Below are positions 1 through 9,329 of a stretch of DNA of 42,745 nucleotides, piece after piece. The notes beneath the pieces were generated by a model. That model ran no database searches. It saw nothing but the letters and a program-made list of their open reading frames with translations, and was not told the DNA's origin. The position numbers were made by a program, and so were the translations under genes. Positions within the stretch are counted from its first letter, which is position 1, and each line of letters begins with the position of its first letter. This DNA is from Richelia intracellularis HH01 (lineage in GTDB: Bacteria > Cyanobacteriota > Cyanobacteriia > Cyanobacteriales > Nostocaceae), in assembly GCF_000350105.1 (NCBI RefSeq), contig NZ_CAIY01000035.1, positions 1 through 42,745 of the forward strand, in the 5' to 3' direction.

Positions 1-1390
1 TTCTAAATCATATTATGCTAATGAATAACTTTTTTACCATTACAAATAAATAGGATAAAATTTATACTTCATTTATCTTTATTTATCCTATTACCTTCTT
101 TTTTCTTTTTGGATAAAAAATAAGATTTGTTGGTGAAAAAAATATGCGCCTTATAAAGGTTTATTTATTACCCTATATAATAAAAGTGAGAATATGTAGT
201 GATCCTAAAGATATTGTAAATGCTTATCTTTTTGATATAAAATTTTATTAGTGAATTGCCATATATTTATACATGACTTTTAAATTAGTAGCTAACAGTA
301 TTAGTTGCCCTACTAAACAAAAACATTAGTTACTTAACTGTATAATCTTGTTATGGCTTAAATAACGGTTATTGATATGTAAATATCACCAGAGGTAAAA
401 TTAGGAAGAAATTAAAAAATGATTTTATAAGATAGTATTGATACTTATTTATTCAAAATAGGATATGAATCCTCTATATTTCATGATACAACATCTACCT
501 AGTTTAGGTATTCCTGACAAGATTATTGAGTCAAGTATTTTTTAATTTGGTGGTAATTTTTATGATTTACTTGAAACCTCTGAGGATAATAGTGATTAAC
601 TATAGAATTACAGATGCAGATGATAAATCAGAAAACCTCTATATCTATACATATAGGGAGGAATTTTCAAAAATAGGATAAAATTCATATACTGATTCAA
701 GATAGAACAATAAGTTTCAAAAAACCATAGTCAGTAGAAAAGACTTGTACTGTAGATTATCTTCATATTATTGAGATAATTAAGGTGGATTATGATTTCC
801 CATCACTTAAAAGTCCTTCTTGGATAGGGATGGTAGCTACTGTAAAGAAAAACTACTGATAGAGACAGTGGCTTGCGATGACACAACTAATTAAAGCCTG
901 TGAATAGTCTGCACAGATGCTTTCCATAGACATGATTCCTAATATTTCATCACATCACAGCGAAATATTATGGCTATATATATTTCTCATAAATCACAAA
1001 TAAGGATTAGTAATATGCACAACAGATTTTAGCTATAAAAACTTCCAAAATAGCACTATATTGTATTAACAATATGTATCATTTCAGTGAAAGTGACACA
1101 TTGTAAGAAAAAGAACATATTTAACATGAACTATATATACTTTGTAAGTATATTGGGTAAGTATCACTTAGTATAAACTGTCTCAGTTTATCCTCAAGCC
1201 TTAAACGTTTATAATCTCCAGAAAATGTCTCCAGAATACACAAATATAATTATGCCAATAACTTATTATTAACAAATATGCAAAGTACTTACCAGGTATA
1301 AACTGGTCAAACAAGCAAAAATTATTGCTTAAATATTATAGCAAATTAAGCAATCAATATAAGTTGTCAACTATCATTTACTACTTAATT
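1..1390. other. gene-free AT-rich stretch with possible coding remnant
   Basis: No convincing intact gene. An 11-bp inverted repeat pairs 49-59 with 82-92. One plus-strand frame at about 489-599 reads 37 codons with a single internal stop and protein-like composition (it begins QHLPSLGIPDKIIE); I could not assign it to a family. Another open patch near 781-860 is equally unassigned. Both could be decayed genes or chance. Confidence 0.5.
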
Positions 1391-1627
1391 ATGGCGGATA
1401 TATTGACTGATATGGTCTTTGGAAAAATTTCCTTGATTACGGGTTTAGCATGGCTACTAATTGCCATTTTTATATCTATGGTTGGTGGTGCTATTAGTGG
1501 TATGATTATTGCTGGCAAAGAGATTGGTTATTTATTCTCTGCTATGTTAGGTGGCCTATTTGCACCAGCAGGTGTTATTCCCGCCATAATATTAGGACTA
1601 TTTATTCTCAGCTTTCTTGGAAGATAG
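1391..1627 (+). CDS. small hydrophobic membrane protein, unknown function
   Basis: From the ATG at 1391 this encodes 78 residues, almost wholly hydrophobic and glycine-rich, with two or three likely membrane segments (around residues 13-40 and 45-76) and the core GGAISGMIIAGKEIGY. A longer reading from a TTG at 1325 would add 22 residues. I prefer the ATG because the compact GxxxG-rich membrane core begins just after it, but neither start has a clear Shine-Dalgarno sequence. The frame is open and its composition differs from the stop-riddled surroundings, so it is probably a real gene. I have a general impression of similar small proteins in filamentous cyanobacteria but cannot name a family. 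It stands alone, with gene-free DNA on both sides. Confidence 0.6.
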   Translation: MADILTDMVFGKISLITGLAWLLIAIFISMVGGAISGMIIAGKEIGYLFSAMLGGLFAPAGVIPAIILGLFILSFLGR

Positions 1628-2310
1628 TATTCATTAACGTAAACCAGAATACAGTCTTTTTATTTGTATGAGTTATGCTTTATATAAATTCAGGCTAGGG
1701 ATATGATGAAGCAGCTATGCTAACATTCTCTCTATTAAATTAAGGTGGGCTAATTATTCTCATTTTCTGATCTTTTAACTATTTATAATTCAGCTTCCTA
1801 ACGAGTATTTATACACAATCCAGGGTGTAGTATTAGCATTATGATTTTTGTCTTAATACTGGAGAAATATGAATAAATTCAATACTATTAAAATTCATTT
1901 CCTGTACAAGATTAATTAGAGTTAATTTAATTAATTGAAAATATTGTGTTGAGTTATTATTTTAAAATAATTGTAAATTTGCAATACTTGTTAAATAATT
2001 ATGTTCAGTAATGAACTACTCAAAATCAGCAAAAATTACTAAAAATCTAGTGTTTTTTTAAACGACATAAATTATTCATCATTTATGCTATCTTAGCTTC
2101 AGATATTAATAGCTTAACGTGTAAGTTTATTGAAATTCTATAATCAATTTTAAGGCTATACTAAACATAGTTATTAGCAAAATACTAGATTATAGAATTT
2201 TCTCTCTGTGGTAAATGTTTGTTTTTATCTATATAGACTATATCTATAACTATAGCTTTATTTAAAAACACGCCTAACTTTCTGCAGTACCCATTTTCTA
2301 AGGAGTAAAG
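1628..2310. other. gene-free stretch
   Basis: AT-rich sequence with many stops in all frames. I see no RNA gene, repeat or recognisable pseudogene here. The last 10 bases hold the ribosome binding site of the next gene. Confidence 0.5.
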
Positions 2311-2535
2311 ATGTTTGATATTGGTTGGTATTCTACCCAACTACTCTTGAAGGGAAAACTATTGCGAGATCCCATAGATTTTGCATCGAAGACTATTGTT
2401 ACCAGTAGTATAGCTTTGTTGATACTTATACCATTAGCATTAATAAAACTACCACTATGTATTCCTATTACTGTCTCCAGTTTTATTGCTGGCTTAATTA
2501 TGCCATTTCTCCTGAAAGACTTCAAGATTAAGTAA
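2311..2535 (+). CDS. small two-helix membrane protein, unknown function
   Basis: 74 residues. A strong Shine-Dalgarno AGGAG (2301-2305) lies 5 bases before the ATG, which fixes the start. The first ~27 residues are soluble and contain a conserved-looking KGKLLRDPIDFASK segment. Two hydrophobic segments follow (about 29-46 and 50-68), and the tail is a short basic LLKDFKIK, predicting an inner-membrane or thylakoid hairpin protein. The good ribosome binding site and clean frame in otherwise decaying DNA argue that it is expressed. The family is not identified with confidence, although the pattern resembles small conserved cyanobacterial proteins. It has no operon partner: the next gene starts 168 bases downstream. 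Confidence 0.65.
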   Translation: MFDIGWYSTQLLLKGKLLRDPIDFASKTIVTSSIALLILIPLALIKLPLCIPITVSSFIAGLIMPFLLKDFKIK

Positions 2536-2702
2536 TATTTGAGTAGTTAATTGCGGCATATTATATATGCCCACTAACTAGAAATAAGTGATTTAAATTG
2601 GGAAAATAAGATATATTGTTCAACCTTATACTATATATAATTTAGAGTTATTTGTGGGTGATAAGAAGAAATAGCCATAATGCTTTAAAAAAATGATAAG
2701 TA

Positions 2703-3179
2703 ATGACAGAGAAAGAAATACTATTCCAAAAAATTGAGTATTTTGAAAAAATTACTTCTGAATGGGATCAAAGTAAGCAAGATATCGTATCAGATCTTAA
2801 AAAGACATTATTGCTATTATGTAAATATGCCTTGATTAACGATGAACAAGATATTATTTCTAAATTATTAGTATCACCAACAAGCATAGATGTTGAATAT
2901 GTAACACAAAGTTTTTTGCTTGATAATAAGTTTAGAGAAGTTCAGAGATCTCCCCTTTTACAGAGGCTACAGGAAGTTATATATAAAATTAGACCATATG
3001 TAGAGGAATATCATGATAGTATTGAGCTATTATCATTTAAGCCACCAGATACTTTAGAAATCGGATTAGTAAATAAAGCCAATAGAAAATCACATCGTAA
3101 TGCAAATTTTATATCAAAAATAGAGCAGTCTATTCAATATTACTGTCCGGAAATAACTAAAATAATTATTGTTCAATAA
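2703..3179 (+). CDS. NFU (NifU C-terminal)-like protein lacking the CxxC
   Basis: 158 residues. Residues 1-85 are helical and charged, with no family I recognise. Residues 88-158 follow the NFU-domain pattern of NifU and Nfu proteins: an IRPYVEEYHDSIELL stretch matching the usual helix-turn (IRPxLxxxGGDVELV), a beta strand DTLEIGLV, and a closing IEQSIQYYCPEITKIIIV matching the usual final helix and strand. The canonical cluster-binding CxxC, expected around residues 126-130, is replaced by ANRKSHRNAN, so the protein should not bind Fe-S by the normal NFU mechanism. The single C148 is not an equivalent. It might be a structural or regulatory derivative linked to nitrogenase or hydrogenase maturation; that is inference. 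ATG start, no strong Shine-Dalgarno, no neighbours within 500 bases downstream. Confidence 0.6.
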   Translation: MTEKEILFQKIEYFEKITSEWDQSKQDIVSDLKKTLLLLCKYALINDEQDIISKLLVSPTSIDVEYVTQSFLLDNKFREVQRSPLLQRLQEVIYKIRPYVEEYHDSIELLSFKPPDTLEIGLVNKANRKSHRNANFISKIEQSIQYYCPEITKIIIVQ

Positions 3180-3717
3180 TGCTTAGTTTTTTCAAACATT
3201 GTAAAATCCATATCACAGTATTTTTGCAAATTCTTGTATCTGTAATTAAATAGAATAAATTTGATATTTACCATTATTGATAGCATGATTTATCTATTAT
3301 ATTCAATCTACTTAAACATAAACTAATTTCTATTAATCAATTGTTGTATAGACTATTGCAGACTATTAAATAGTAGTGAAGCATACTTAATTATGACCCT
3401 ATTTTGTGAACGTTAATTTAAGTATCTAGGGTAAGATAAATATTATTTCTGCTAACCTAACATATACTTGCTTAAACTAGTTCATTTTGACAGATATTTT
3501 ACTTAATGTTTCATCCACTTTATACTTATTTCTCTCTTCCAGAGTAGAAATACTATCAGCATAGGAAAATATAGGATAGACAAATCAATTATTAAGTACA
3601 ACGCTAACATCACATCTGGGGTTAGTATTTATAATCCATGCGTACCATATGGCTGGAGTTATGCAGGTAAATCAAGAGAAGACAAAAATTGAACAGGATA
3701 TAAGCTTAAGAATTAAC
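3180..3717. other. gene-free stretch
   Basis: No open frame of note, no RNA signature and no recognisable gene remnant. It ends at a large hairpin. Confidence 0.5.
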
Positions 3718-3797
3718 TATATAAACTGCCCCTATTATGCTTACTATTCCTTCTGTACCAAGAAGTAATAGTAAGCATAATAGGGGCAGTTTATATA
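3718..3797. repeat. long perfect inverted repeat (31-bp stem hairpin)
   Basis: Bases 3718-3748 are the exact reverse complement of 3767-3797 (31 of 31). The arms contain the G/C-rich core ACTGCCCCTATTATGC. The 18-base loop holds a further 5-bp stem (3750-3754 with 3761-3765). It lies between two non-coding stretches. There is no T tract of terminator type, and the stem is far longer than a normal terminator. It could be a foldback element, a MITE-like relic or a structured RNA. Confidence 0.9.
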
Positions 3798-3847
3798 TTA
3801 CATTATGACAGCACAAGATTCTGTATCTAAATTCTGGAAAGTTATGG

Positions 3848-3895
3848 AAATACTACCTGCTCTGAACTTTATCCAAGGAAGAGTAGGTAGTATTT
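3848..3895. repeat. second hairpin, 16-bp stem
   Basis: Bases 3848-3863 pair with 3880-3895: 15 Watson-Crick pairs plus one G:T. The loop is 16 bases. It lies 50 bases after the 31-bp hairpin and is unrelated to it in sequence. It precedes the pentapeptide-repeat pseudogene. Confidence 0.85.
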
Positions 3896-3945
3896 ATTAT
3901 CAAAATTTCGGGAAGTAATACTAATTTATTAAGTTTCCTCATGAT

Positions 3946-4470
3946 GTTTAGGCAGCTCTACGAGTGATTGGTAGGTAAAATATAGATAGAGATTCCTCTA
4001 AAGTGAAACTAAATTTATGGGAATATCAGTAAAGCTACTTTGACACAAAGTAACTTCAAAGAGGCGGATTTTCACTCATCTAATTTTACTGTGTTGAATA
4101 TGCCTGATTCTGTACTGGAATAAGTAAACATAGAAGGTAGTATATTTTTTACAGCAAATTTAGAATAAGCCAATTTACAATCTGTTAATTGATACAGAGT
4201 TAAATCTAAGTGCAGCAAATCTAAATCTAGCCTCCGTAAAAGACTCAAATTTGCGGTTAGCATATCTTTCTAGAGCAAGTTTAAGCAAACTAAATTCAAA
4301 CTTGCCAACTTGTCTGATTGCAAATTATCCCTTGTTAATTTGCAATCAGCTAATTTAAATAAAGCTACTTTAAAAACCACAGGTTTGATTGGAGCTAATC
4401 TGAAGCAAGGCAAGTAAATTTGAATACATCCAAGTTAGAATAAGCACTATTGAGATTTACTGATACATAA
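3946..4470 (+). pseudogene. pentapeptide-repeat protein, degraded
   Basis: The A(D/N)LxX pentapeptide pattern can be followed across three changes of reading frame. From about 4030 one frame reads KATLTQSNFKEADFHSSNF, interrupted by stops at 4121, 4166 and shortly after. A shifted frame continues LNLSAANLNLASVKDSNLR. A further shift gives FKLANLSDCKLSLVNLQSAN and then KATLKTTGLIGANLKQ with a stop at 4415. A last shift reads VNLNTSKLE, stop, ALLRFTDT to 4470. Weaker matches with stops reach back to about 3946, probably the original N-terminus. Intact pentapeptide proteins form a right-handed beta-helix and are abundant in filamentous cyanobacteria, usually with unknown function. This copy cannot make a product. 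The start boundary is approximate. Confidence 0.85.
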
Positions 4471-5277
4471 AATCATTGATACTGCTCATAGAAAAAATAA
4501 TGTTGCATATTTGCCTTATAATCATTATTCAAGGCACATTTAATTGTCTATGAATCACCAATAATATATATAGTCATAACGAAATAAGTTGATGAAAATA
4601 TGTACTACGAAAATAGACACACTTCACTAGGATAAAATCTATAAGTTTAAGCTCAATTAACCCAAGAGGATCTAGGATATAATCCTTCACTATTAATCAT
4701 GGATGACTACTATGGCTTCAAATCTAGAAACAGAAGGGGTTTGGTTATTAAATCAAAGGCAATTAGGTAGGCTAACGCTTATATCAGTCCTCAAATTAAA
4801 TTAGTCCTCAGCTCTATAATTATGTGTTATTCACCACAAGTTTATAAAGAGCAAAACTATAATGGCTATGGTATGGAATTTTATTTTTGATGCTGCTATA
4901 CGTAATATAGAATAAGCTTTTCTTTTTAAGATTTGTATATTGCAATTATGTATTTCCCCAAAATATAAGTAATTTCGGCAATTACTAGAGATAATAACTT
5001 AATAAACTCAAAAGATAATTAAATACCTTATTCTAATTATCTTTTGGCAAAACCTTTGTTGCACTTGTTCTATAACCGGGCTTGAGTCACCCAGTAAGGA
5101 ACAAATACAATCTAATAATTTTCGAGCCCAACTCATGGGTAAGTACTAGGATTATAGAAATAAGTATACCCTAGTTGAAATACCAAAATATTGTATTTCA
5201 TTCTCAAAATAAATAATTATCAGAATGGTAATTACCTAGTAATAAAAAAACAGGCAAACATTGTTTTGCAAAATTTA
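4471..5277. other. gene-free stretch with a 12-bp inverted repeat
   Basis: No intact gene. Bases 5009-5020 are the exact reverse complement of 5035-5046 (12 bp, 14-base loop). A short open frame at about 4712-4802 (starting MASNLETEGVWLLNQRQLGR) has protein-like composition but is only about 30 codons and unrecognised; an overlapping frame before it (from about 4652) is open too. This may be a decayed gene. Confidence 0.45.
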
Positions 5278-5350
<73 letters not shown>

Positions 5351-6160
5351 AGATTGTTTTCCAACTATAAATAACTATTATTACAAACCTTTGATTATTA
5401 AGCAACCATTTTATTGTACTAGTATTTCTAATACCCATTAATTATAAGCTTCTCTGCTTCATTTACTGGGAAATGTAGTGAATTTTATTAACTATTATTA
5501 GCTTGATTGCATTATTATCAGGAAGCAGAGCACAAAAACACTTATTATTCTGTATCAAACACTACAATACATCAGTACTATCAGCTATAGACCTTATGAT
5601 TTAATCTCATTCTTGAGAAATGACAACACTATAACTTGCATGGAGTTGCTGAGTGTTAAATTATTTCCTTTGCTATTAATAACTACCCACAGTGACAATG
5701 ATTTGGAGAGGATATCATCCAAATATCCCAAGAGCATACAACAATCATAGCCAATTGTCTCTATATACTAATTACCATGAATAGAGTTACAAATCGTTAG
5801 GGTGGTGTTATCTTATAAGTGCCAACAGGGAAAGTATATCTGCTATTTAACAATAAATATGTTCTAACCTAAACTGAAATCTTTGTAGGGTAGTATTCAA
5901 ATTTGAGATAATCCATCTTAAGGAGAAATAACTTTGTAATTATGTTAAGCCTCAAATATTACTCACAGATCAAAAGCTAGGATCAGGTAGATTAGCAATG
6001 TGGATAACAAATAATTTTGCGGGTATTTTAAGTCCAAAATATCTGTAACAGTTCTAATTGAGCATACATCCTATGAGGACAAGTGACTTAATTAGAATAT
6101 ATCTCCACATCAAATCAAAAATTCAAAAATAAAAATTCAATTTATTTGTAGAATTAAACC
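5351..6160. other. gene-free stretch between tRNA-Phe and thrS
   Basis: No intact gene. A plus-strand patch at about 5952-6050 reads VKPQILLTDQKLGSGRLAMW and a few more codons before a stop. It looks like a coding remnant but matches no family I can name. Confidence 0.45.
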
Positions 6161-6185
6161 TTGGCTTCTATAAAAAATAAGCCAA
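6161..6185 (-). terminator. probable thrS terminator hairpin
   Basis: Immediately after the thrS stop, in the direction of transcription, TTGGCTT pairs with AAGCCAA across an 11-base loop. The following bases are only moderately T-rich, so efficiency is uncertain. Confidence 0.5.
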
Positions 6186-6195
6186 AGTTCTATCT

Positions 6196-8046
6196 TCAAT
6201 AACTATCAAATTGATTGATTGCTGATTTAATTTTTTCCAAGACCTCAGGGACAGCTATAGTCCCCAGGTCTCCAGAAGCACGGGTGCGAATACTCAAATT
6301 GTTTTTTTCTACCTCCTTTGCTCCAATAATAGCCATAATTGGTATCTTTTCTTTCTCCGCATTACGAATCAACTTACCTAAACGGCCACCACTCTTATCT
6401 ACCTCTGCACGTATACCTGTTTTAATCATTTTTTCTACTACCATTATGGCAAAATCCAACTGCTGTTCTGTTACTGGCAACAATCTTATTTGTACTGGTG
6501 CTAACCATAAGGGGAAATCACCTGCATACTCCTCAATTAAAATCCCAATCAGCCTTTCCAGAGAGCCAAAAGGTGCACGATGTATCATTACAGGACGTTT
6601 ACGAGTACCATCTTCAGCAACATATTCCAAATTAAATCGTTCTGGGAGGTTGTAATCTACCTGCACTGTACCCAACTGCCATTCCCGTTCTAGAGCATCT
6701 TGAAATATAAAATCAAGTTTAGGTCCGTAAAATGCAGCTTCCCCGATACCTTCAAAATAGTTTATTCCTAAATGTTCTACAGCTCGACGAATTGCACTTT
6801 GAGATTTTTCCCAAGACTCATCTGAACCAATGTATGTATTACTATTAGGATCACGAAAACTAAGTCTGGCTTTAAAATTATTCAGTTGCAAGCGTTTAAA
6901 AACAAAAAGAATTAAATCTACAACATTTATGAATTCTGCATCTAGCTGTTCTGGAGTAACAAACAAGTGGGAATCATCTACAGTAAACCCTCTTACTCTT
7001 GTTAAACCTCCCAATTCTCCAGATTGCTCGTACCGGTAAACTGTACCAAACTCCGTCAGTCGCATTGGCAATTCTCGGTAGGAACGTAGTTCGTTTTTAT
7101 ATATCTGAATGTGGAAAGGACAATTCATTGGCTTAAGAACAAAACCCTCTTCATCCAAATTTGCATTTGTATTTTCTGACATTAAGGGAAACATATCTTC
7201 TTTATACTGCTGCCAATGTCCGGAAGTCTTAAATAAATCTATCCTGCCAATGTGGGGAGTTTTTACTTGTAAGTAGCCTCGTTTTAATTGTTCTTTGTTA
7301 AGAAATTCCTCTAAAAGGCTAAGTAGTAAAGTACCCTTCGGTGTCCATAATGGCAAACCCGGGCCAACAATATCTGCGAAAAGAAATAATCCTAATTGTT
7401 TACCTAGTTTGCGGTGATCTCTTTTGATCGCTTCCTCTTTACGGTGTTTATATTCAGCTAATTGTTCAGGATTTTCCCAGGCTGTACCATATATACGTTG
7501 TAATTGGGCTTTTGTTTCATCTCCATGCCAATATACACCAGCTACACTTTCTAGTGCGATCGCCTTCGGGTCTATTTCACTAGTATTCTCTAAATGGGGA
7601 CCAGCACATAAATCCCACCATTGATTCCCTAAATGGTAAATGGTGATGGGTTCCTGCTTTATATTTGTTAGTATCTCCAGCTTATAAGGCTCGTTAATTT
7701 CCCGAATCCTCTTTTCAGCCTCTTCTCTGCTGACTTCCTCCCTCACTACGGGCAATTTGCAATTAATAATCTTAGCCATCTCCTTCTGAATAACTTTGAG
7801 GTCTTTATCCGTAAATGGCTTAGGATTATCAAAGTCATAGTAGAAGCCTTGTTCTACCCAGGGGCCAATAGTTACTTGTGTTTCGGGAAACAACTTCTGC
7901 ACAGCCATTGCCATCACATGGGATGTAGTATGACGAATTTTTTTTAATTGTTCCGACTCACTAGTACGAGGTAAAAAAACTTTTTCCTGTTGTTCCGGCT
8001 GATTGGAATTTGTATTTGGGGGCATTGGTTGTTGAAATGTTAGCAA
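6196..8046 (-). CDS. thrS: threonyl-tRNA synthetase
   Basis: Charges tRNA-Thr with threonine in the cytoplasm; class II enzyme, 616 residues. The N-terminal TGS domain of the E. coli enzyme is absent, as in other cyanobacterial ThrS proteins I know. The protein begins with a ~25-residue polar leader and then the editing domain, with its metal/catalytic motif HTTSH (H39, H43) and CAGPH (C147, H151). The catalytic core carries the zinc ligands C309 (MNCPFH), H360 and H489 (MIHRAPFGS), spaced as in E. coli C334/H385/H511. Motif 2 is visible as TEFGTVYRYEQSGELGGLTR (331-350). The anticodon-binding domain fills about 515-616. The frame is intact, with no sign of decay. A second in-frame ATG encodes M8, so the exact start is uncertain by seven codons. 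A weak terminator follows. Confidence 0.97.
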   Translation of the reverse strand: MLTFQQPMPPNTNSNQPEQQEKVFLPRTSESEQLKKIRHTTSHVMAMAVQKLFPETQVTIGPWVEQGFYYDFDNPKPFTDKDLKVIQKEMAKIINCKLPVVREEVSREEAEKRIREINEPYKLEILTNIKQEPITIYHLGNQWWDLCAGPHLENTSEIDPKAIALESVAGVYWHGDETKAQLQRIYGTAWENPEQLAEYKHRKEEAIKRDHRKLGKQLGLFLFADIVGPGLPLWTPKGTLLLSLLEEFLNKEQLKRGYLQVKTPHIGRIDLFKTSGHWQQYKEDMFPLMSENTNANLDEEGFVLKPMNCPFHIQIYKNELRSYRELPMRLTEFGTVYRYEQSGELGGLTRVRGFTVDDSHLFVTPEQLDAEFINVVDLILFVFKRLQLNNFKARLSFRDPNSNTYIGSDESWEKSQSAIRRAVEHLGINYFEGIGEAAFYGPKLDFIFQDALEREWQLGTVQVDYNLPERFNLEYVAEDGTRKRPVMIHRAPFGSLERLIGILIEEYAGDFPLWLAPVQIRLLPVTEQQLDFAIMVVEKMIKTGIRAEVDKSGGRLGKLIRNAEKEKIPIMAIIGAKEVEKNNLSIRTRASGDLGTIAVPEVLEKIKSAINQFDSY

Positions 8047-8426
8047 ATTGACTACTTTTGAGAAAAAGGGAAAGGATGATAAGAGATATGATACAGGTGA
8101 ATTAAAATGATTTTCCTGACTTTGACTTACATGAATTCATTTATATAATTACTTCCAGTTTTTATTTGTATGATTCTAGAAACTTAGTTTTCCCATATAG
8201 CTTAGCTGTTCTCTATAATACGTTGGTAGCCCCTTGTATGGGGTAATTTGATTACCTTAAATATGGGGAAAGGCCCTTGCTCCCATATAAATGTAGTATG
8301 AATATTTATAGTGAGATCACTATATAACTCAAACATACATATTAATTCAAATTTTTTGTATAAAAATGTAAAATAAAGTAAATAAGGTTAAGATAATTGG
8401 GAAAAGCGAGGTTAAGTATATCTTTT
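8047..8426. other. intergenic region upstream of thrS
   Basis: Divergent intergenic DNA between thrS and the DUF2605 remnant. Short inverted repeats are visible (CCCC-TTGTAT-GGGG at about 8232-8245, and GGTAA-TTTGA-TTACC just after it). Promoters for both directions presumably lie here, but I cannot fix them. Confidence 0.4.
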
Positions 8427-8778
8427 ATGAAAGACTCAGATACTAGGGTGTCTGAATTAATCGAAAATGTCTTACAATCATTACTTGATAATTTTCAATA
8501 CTAGTTTGTACAATTGTATCAACCTAGTATTTAGAATCAGAGTCAATTCCATTTGTGACCAAACAGCAAAAAATGTCTTTGTTAGAAAGGATTGAGCAGG
8601 CATAAAATGAAGTTATTCCGGCAAAAATATTGTTCTCTAACACTCAAGAAAAGGCAGTTTGGAGATGGAAATTATCATATCTTGGCATAAATTACTTGTT
8701 GAGTACCAGAGGATTACTTTAATTTATCGCTATAGTCATAAAAGTGTTCAATCTAAAAGGAAAAATAGCAGACATTAG
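8427..8778 (+). pseudogene. DUF2605 family protein, degraded
   Basis: The ATG frame starts with SELIENVLQSLLDNFQY followed at once by a TAG where the family normally has Trp. A shifted frame then reads ESESIPFVTKQQKMSLLERI, then EQA, a stop, and NEVIPAKILFSNTQ. A third frame gives EMEIIISWHKLLVEYQRITL to a stop at 8776-8778. These segments follow, in order, the DUF2605 pattern as I remember it (LLEPLLEDFQYWF, IPFLSxQQQxxLLxRI, MPWHKLVxECW). At least two frameshifts and several stops mean no product. From memory DUF2605 and DUF2973 genes sit next to each other in many cyanobacteria, and the next gene here is an intact DUF2973, which supports the assignment. Confidence 0.8.
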
Positions 8779-8958
8779 ATGAAAGAATAATAATGTTCTT
8801 TGCAAACCTAACTAACACTGTAACTATGAAAAACATATATGATGGTAGATATATAACTACGTCAGGAGATTTCAATTAATATAAATTTTGCCACAGTGAG
8901 TTTCATACTTATTTAAGATGAGAGATTTTAAAATTTGTTGTTCTGGAGGAAAAAATAA

Positions 8959-9273
8959 ATGTTGCACCTACTTTACATACTGTCTTTTACAATCCTTGCC
9001 TTTATTGCAATTAAAACCCTAATTCGGAACTTAGTATCTTTTAATTTCGACAGAGAAGAAACCCATAAACAATATAATCAAGGGAACTATACTTACTACT
9101 CAGAGGGTAAAAGCCCTGCACCCCATCCAGAACTTTTAGATGATTCTGGTAACTTAATAAAAGAACCACTGTTAGTTATGCGCTCTATTGATGTTGAGGA
9201 TGCACGCCAAAAATTAGATGCTATGTACAATGATTCTTCCGCAAGTACAATTGAAAACCAAGAGGAGATATAA
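8959..9273 (+). CDS. DUF2973 family membrane-anchored protein
   Basis: 104 residues. A strong Shine-Dalgarno (GGAGG, 8945-8949) precedes the ATG at 8959. Residues 1-22 form one membrane anchor (MLHLLYILSFTILAFIAIKT). A soluble domain follows with the family hallmark PAPHPELLDDSGNLIKEPLL (53-72) and then VMRSIDVEDARQKLDAMY. The tail is acidic. The function of DUF2973 is not known; it is a small, nearly cyanobacteria-specific protein. Its usual partner gene, DUF2605, survives only as a pseudogene 180 bases upstream, so this protein has outlived it. A clear intrinsic terminator follows 18 bases after the stop, consistent with active expression. Confidence 0.85.
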   Translation: MLHLLYILSFTILAFIAIKTLIRNLVSFNFDREETHKQYNQGNYTYYSEGKSPAPHPELLDDSGNLIKEPLLVMRSIDVEDARQKLDAMYNDSSASTIENQEEI

Positions 9274-9290
9274 CAGGTATAGCCCAAGCA

Positions 9291-9329
9291 AGGTAAAAGC
9301 TTAAGTCTAGTTTAAGTTTTACCTTTTTT
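9291..9329 (+). terminator. intrinsic terminator of the DUF2973 gene
   Basis: AGGTAAAAGCTTAA pairs with TTAAGTTTTACCT (one bulged base), followed directly by a run of six T. Confidence 0.85.

Noticed and set aside
4072..4263. Minus-strand open frame rich in leucine
   Set aside because: It is the antisense shadow of the pentapeptide-repeat pseudogene, whose regular repeats create long open frames on the other strand.
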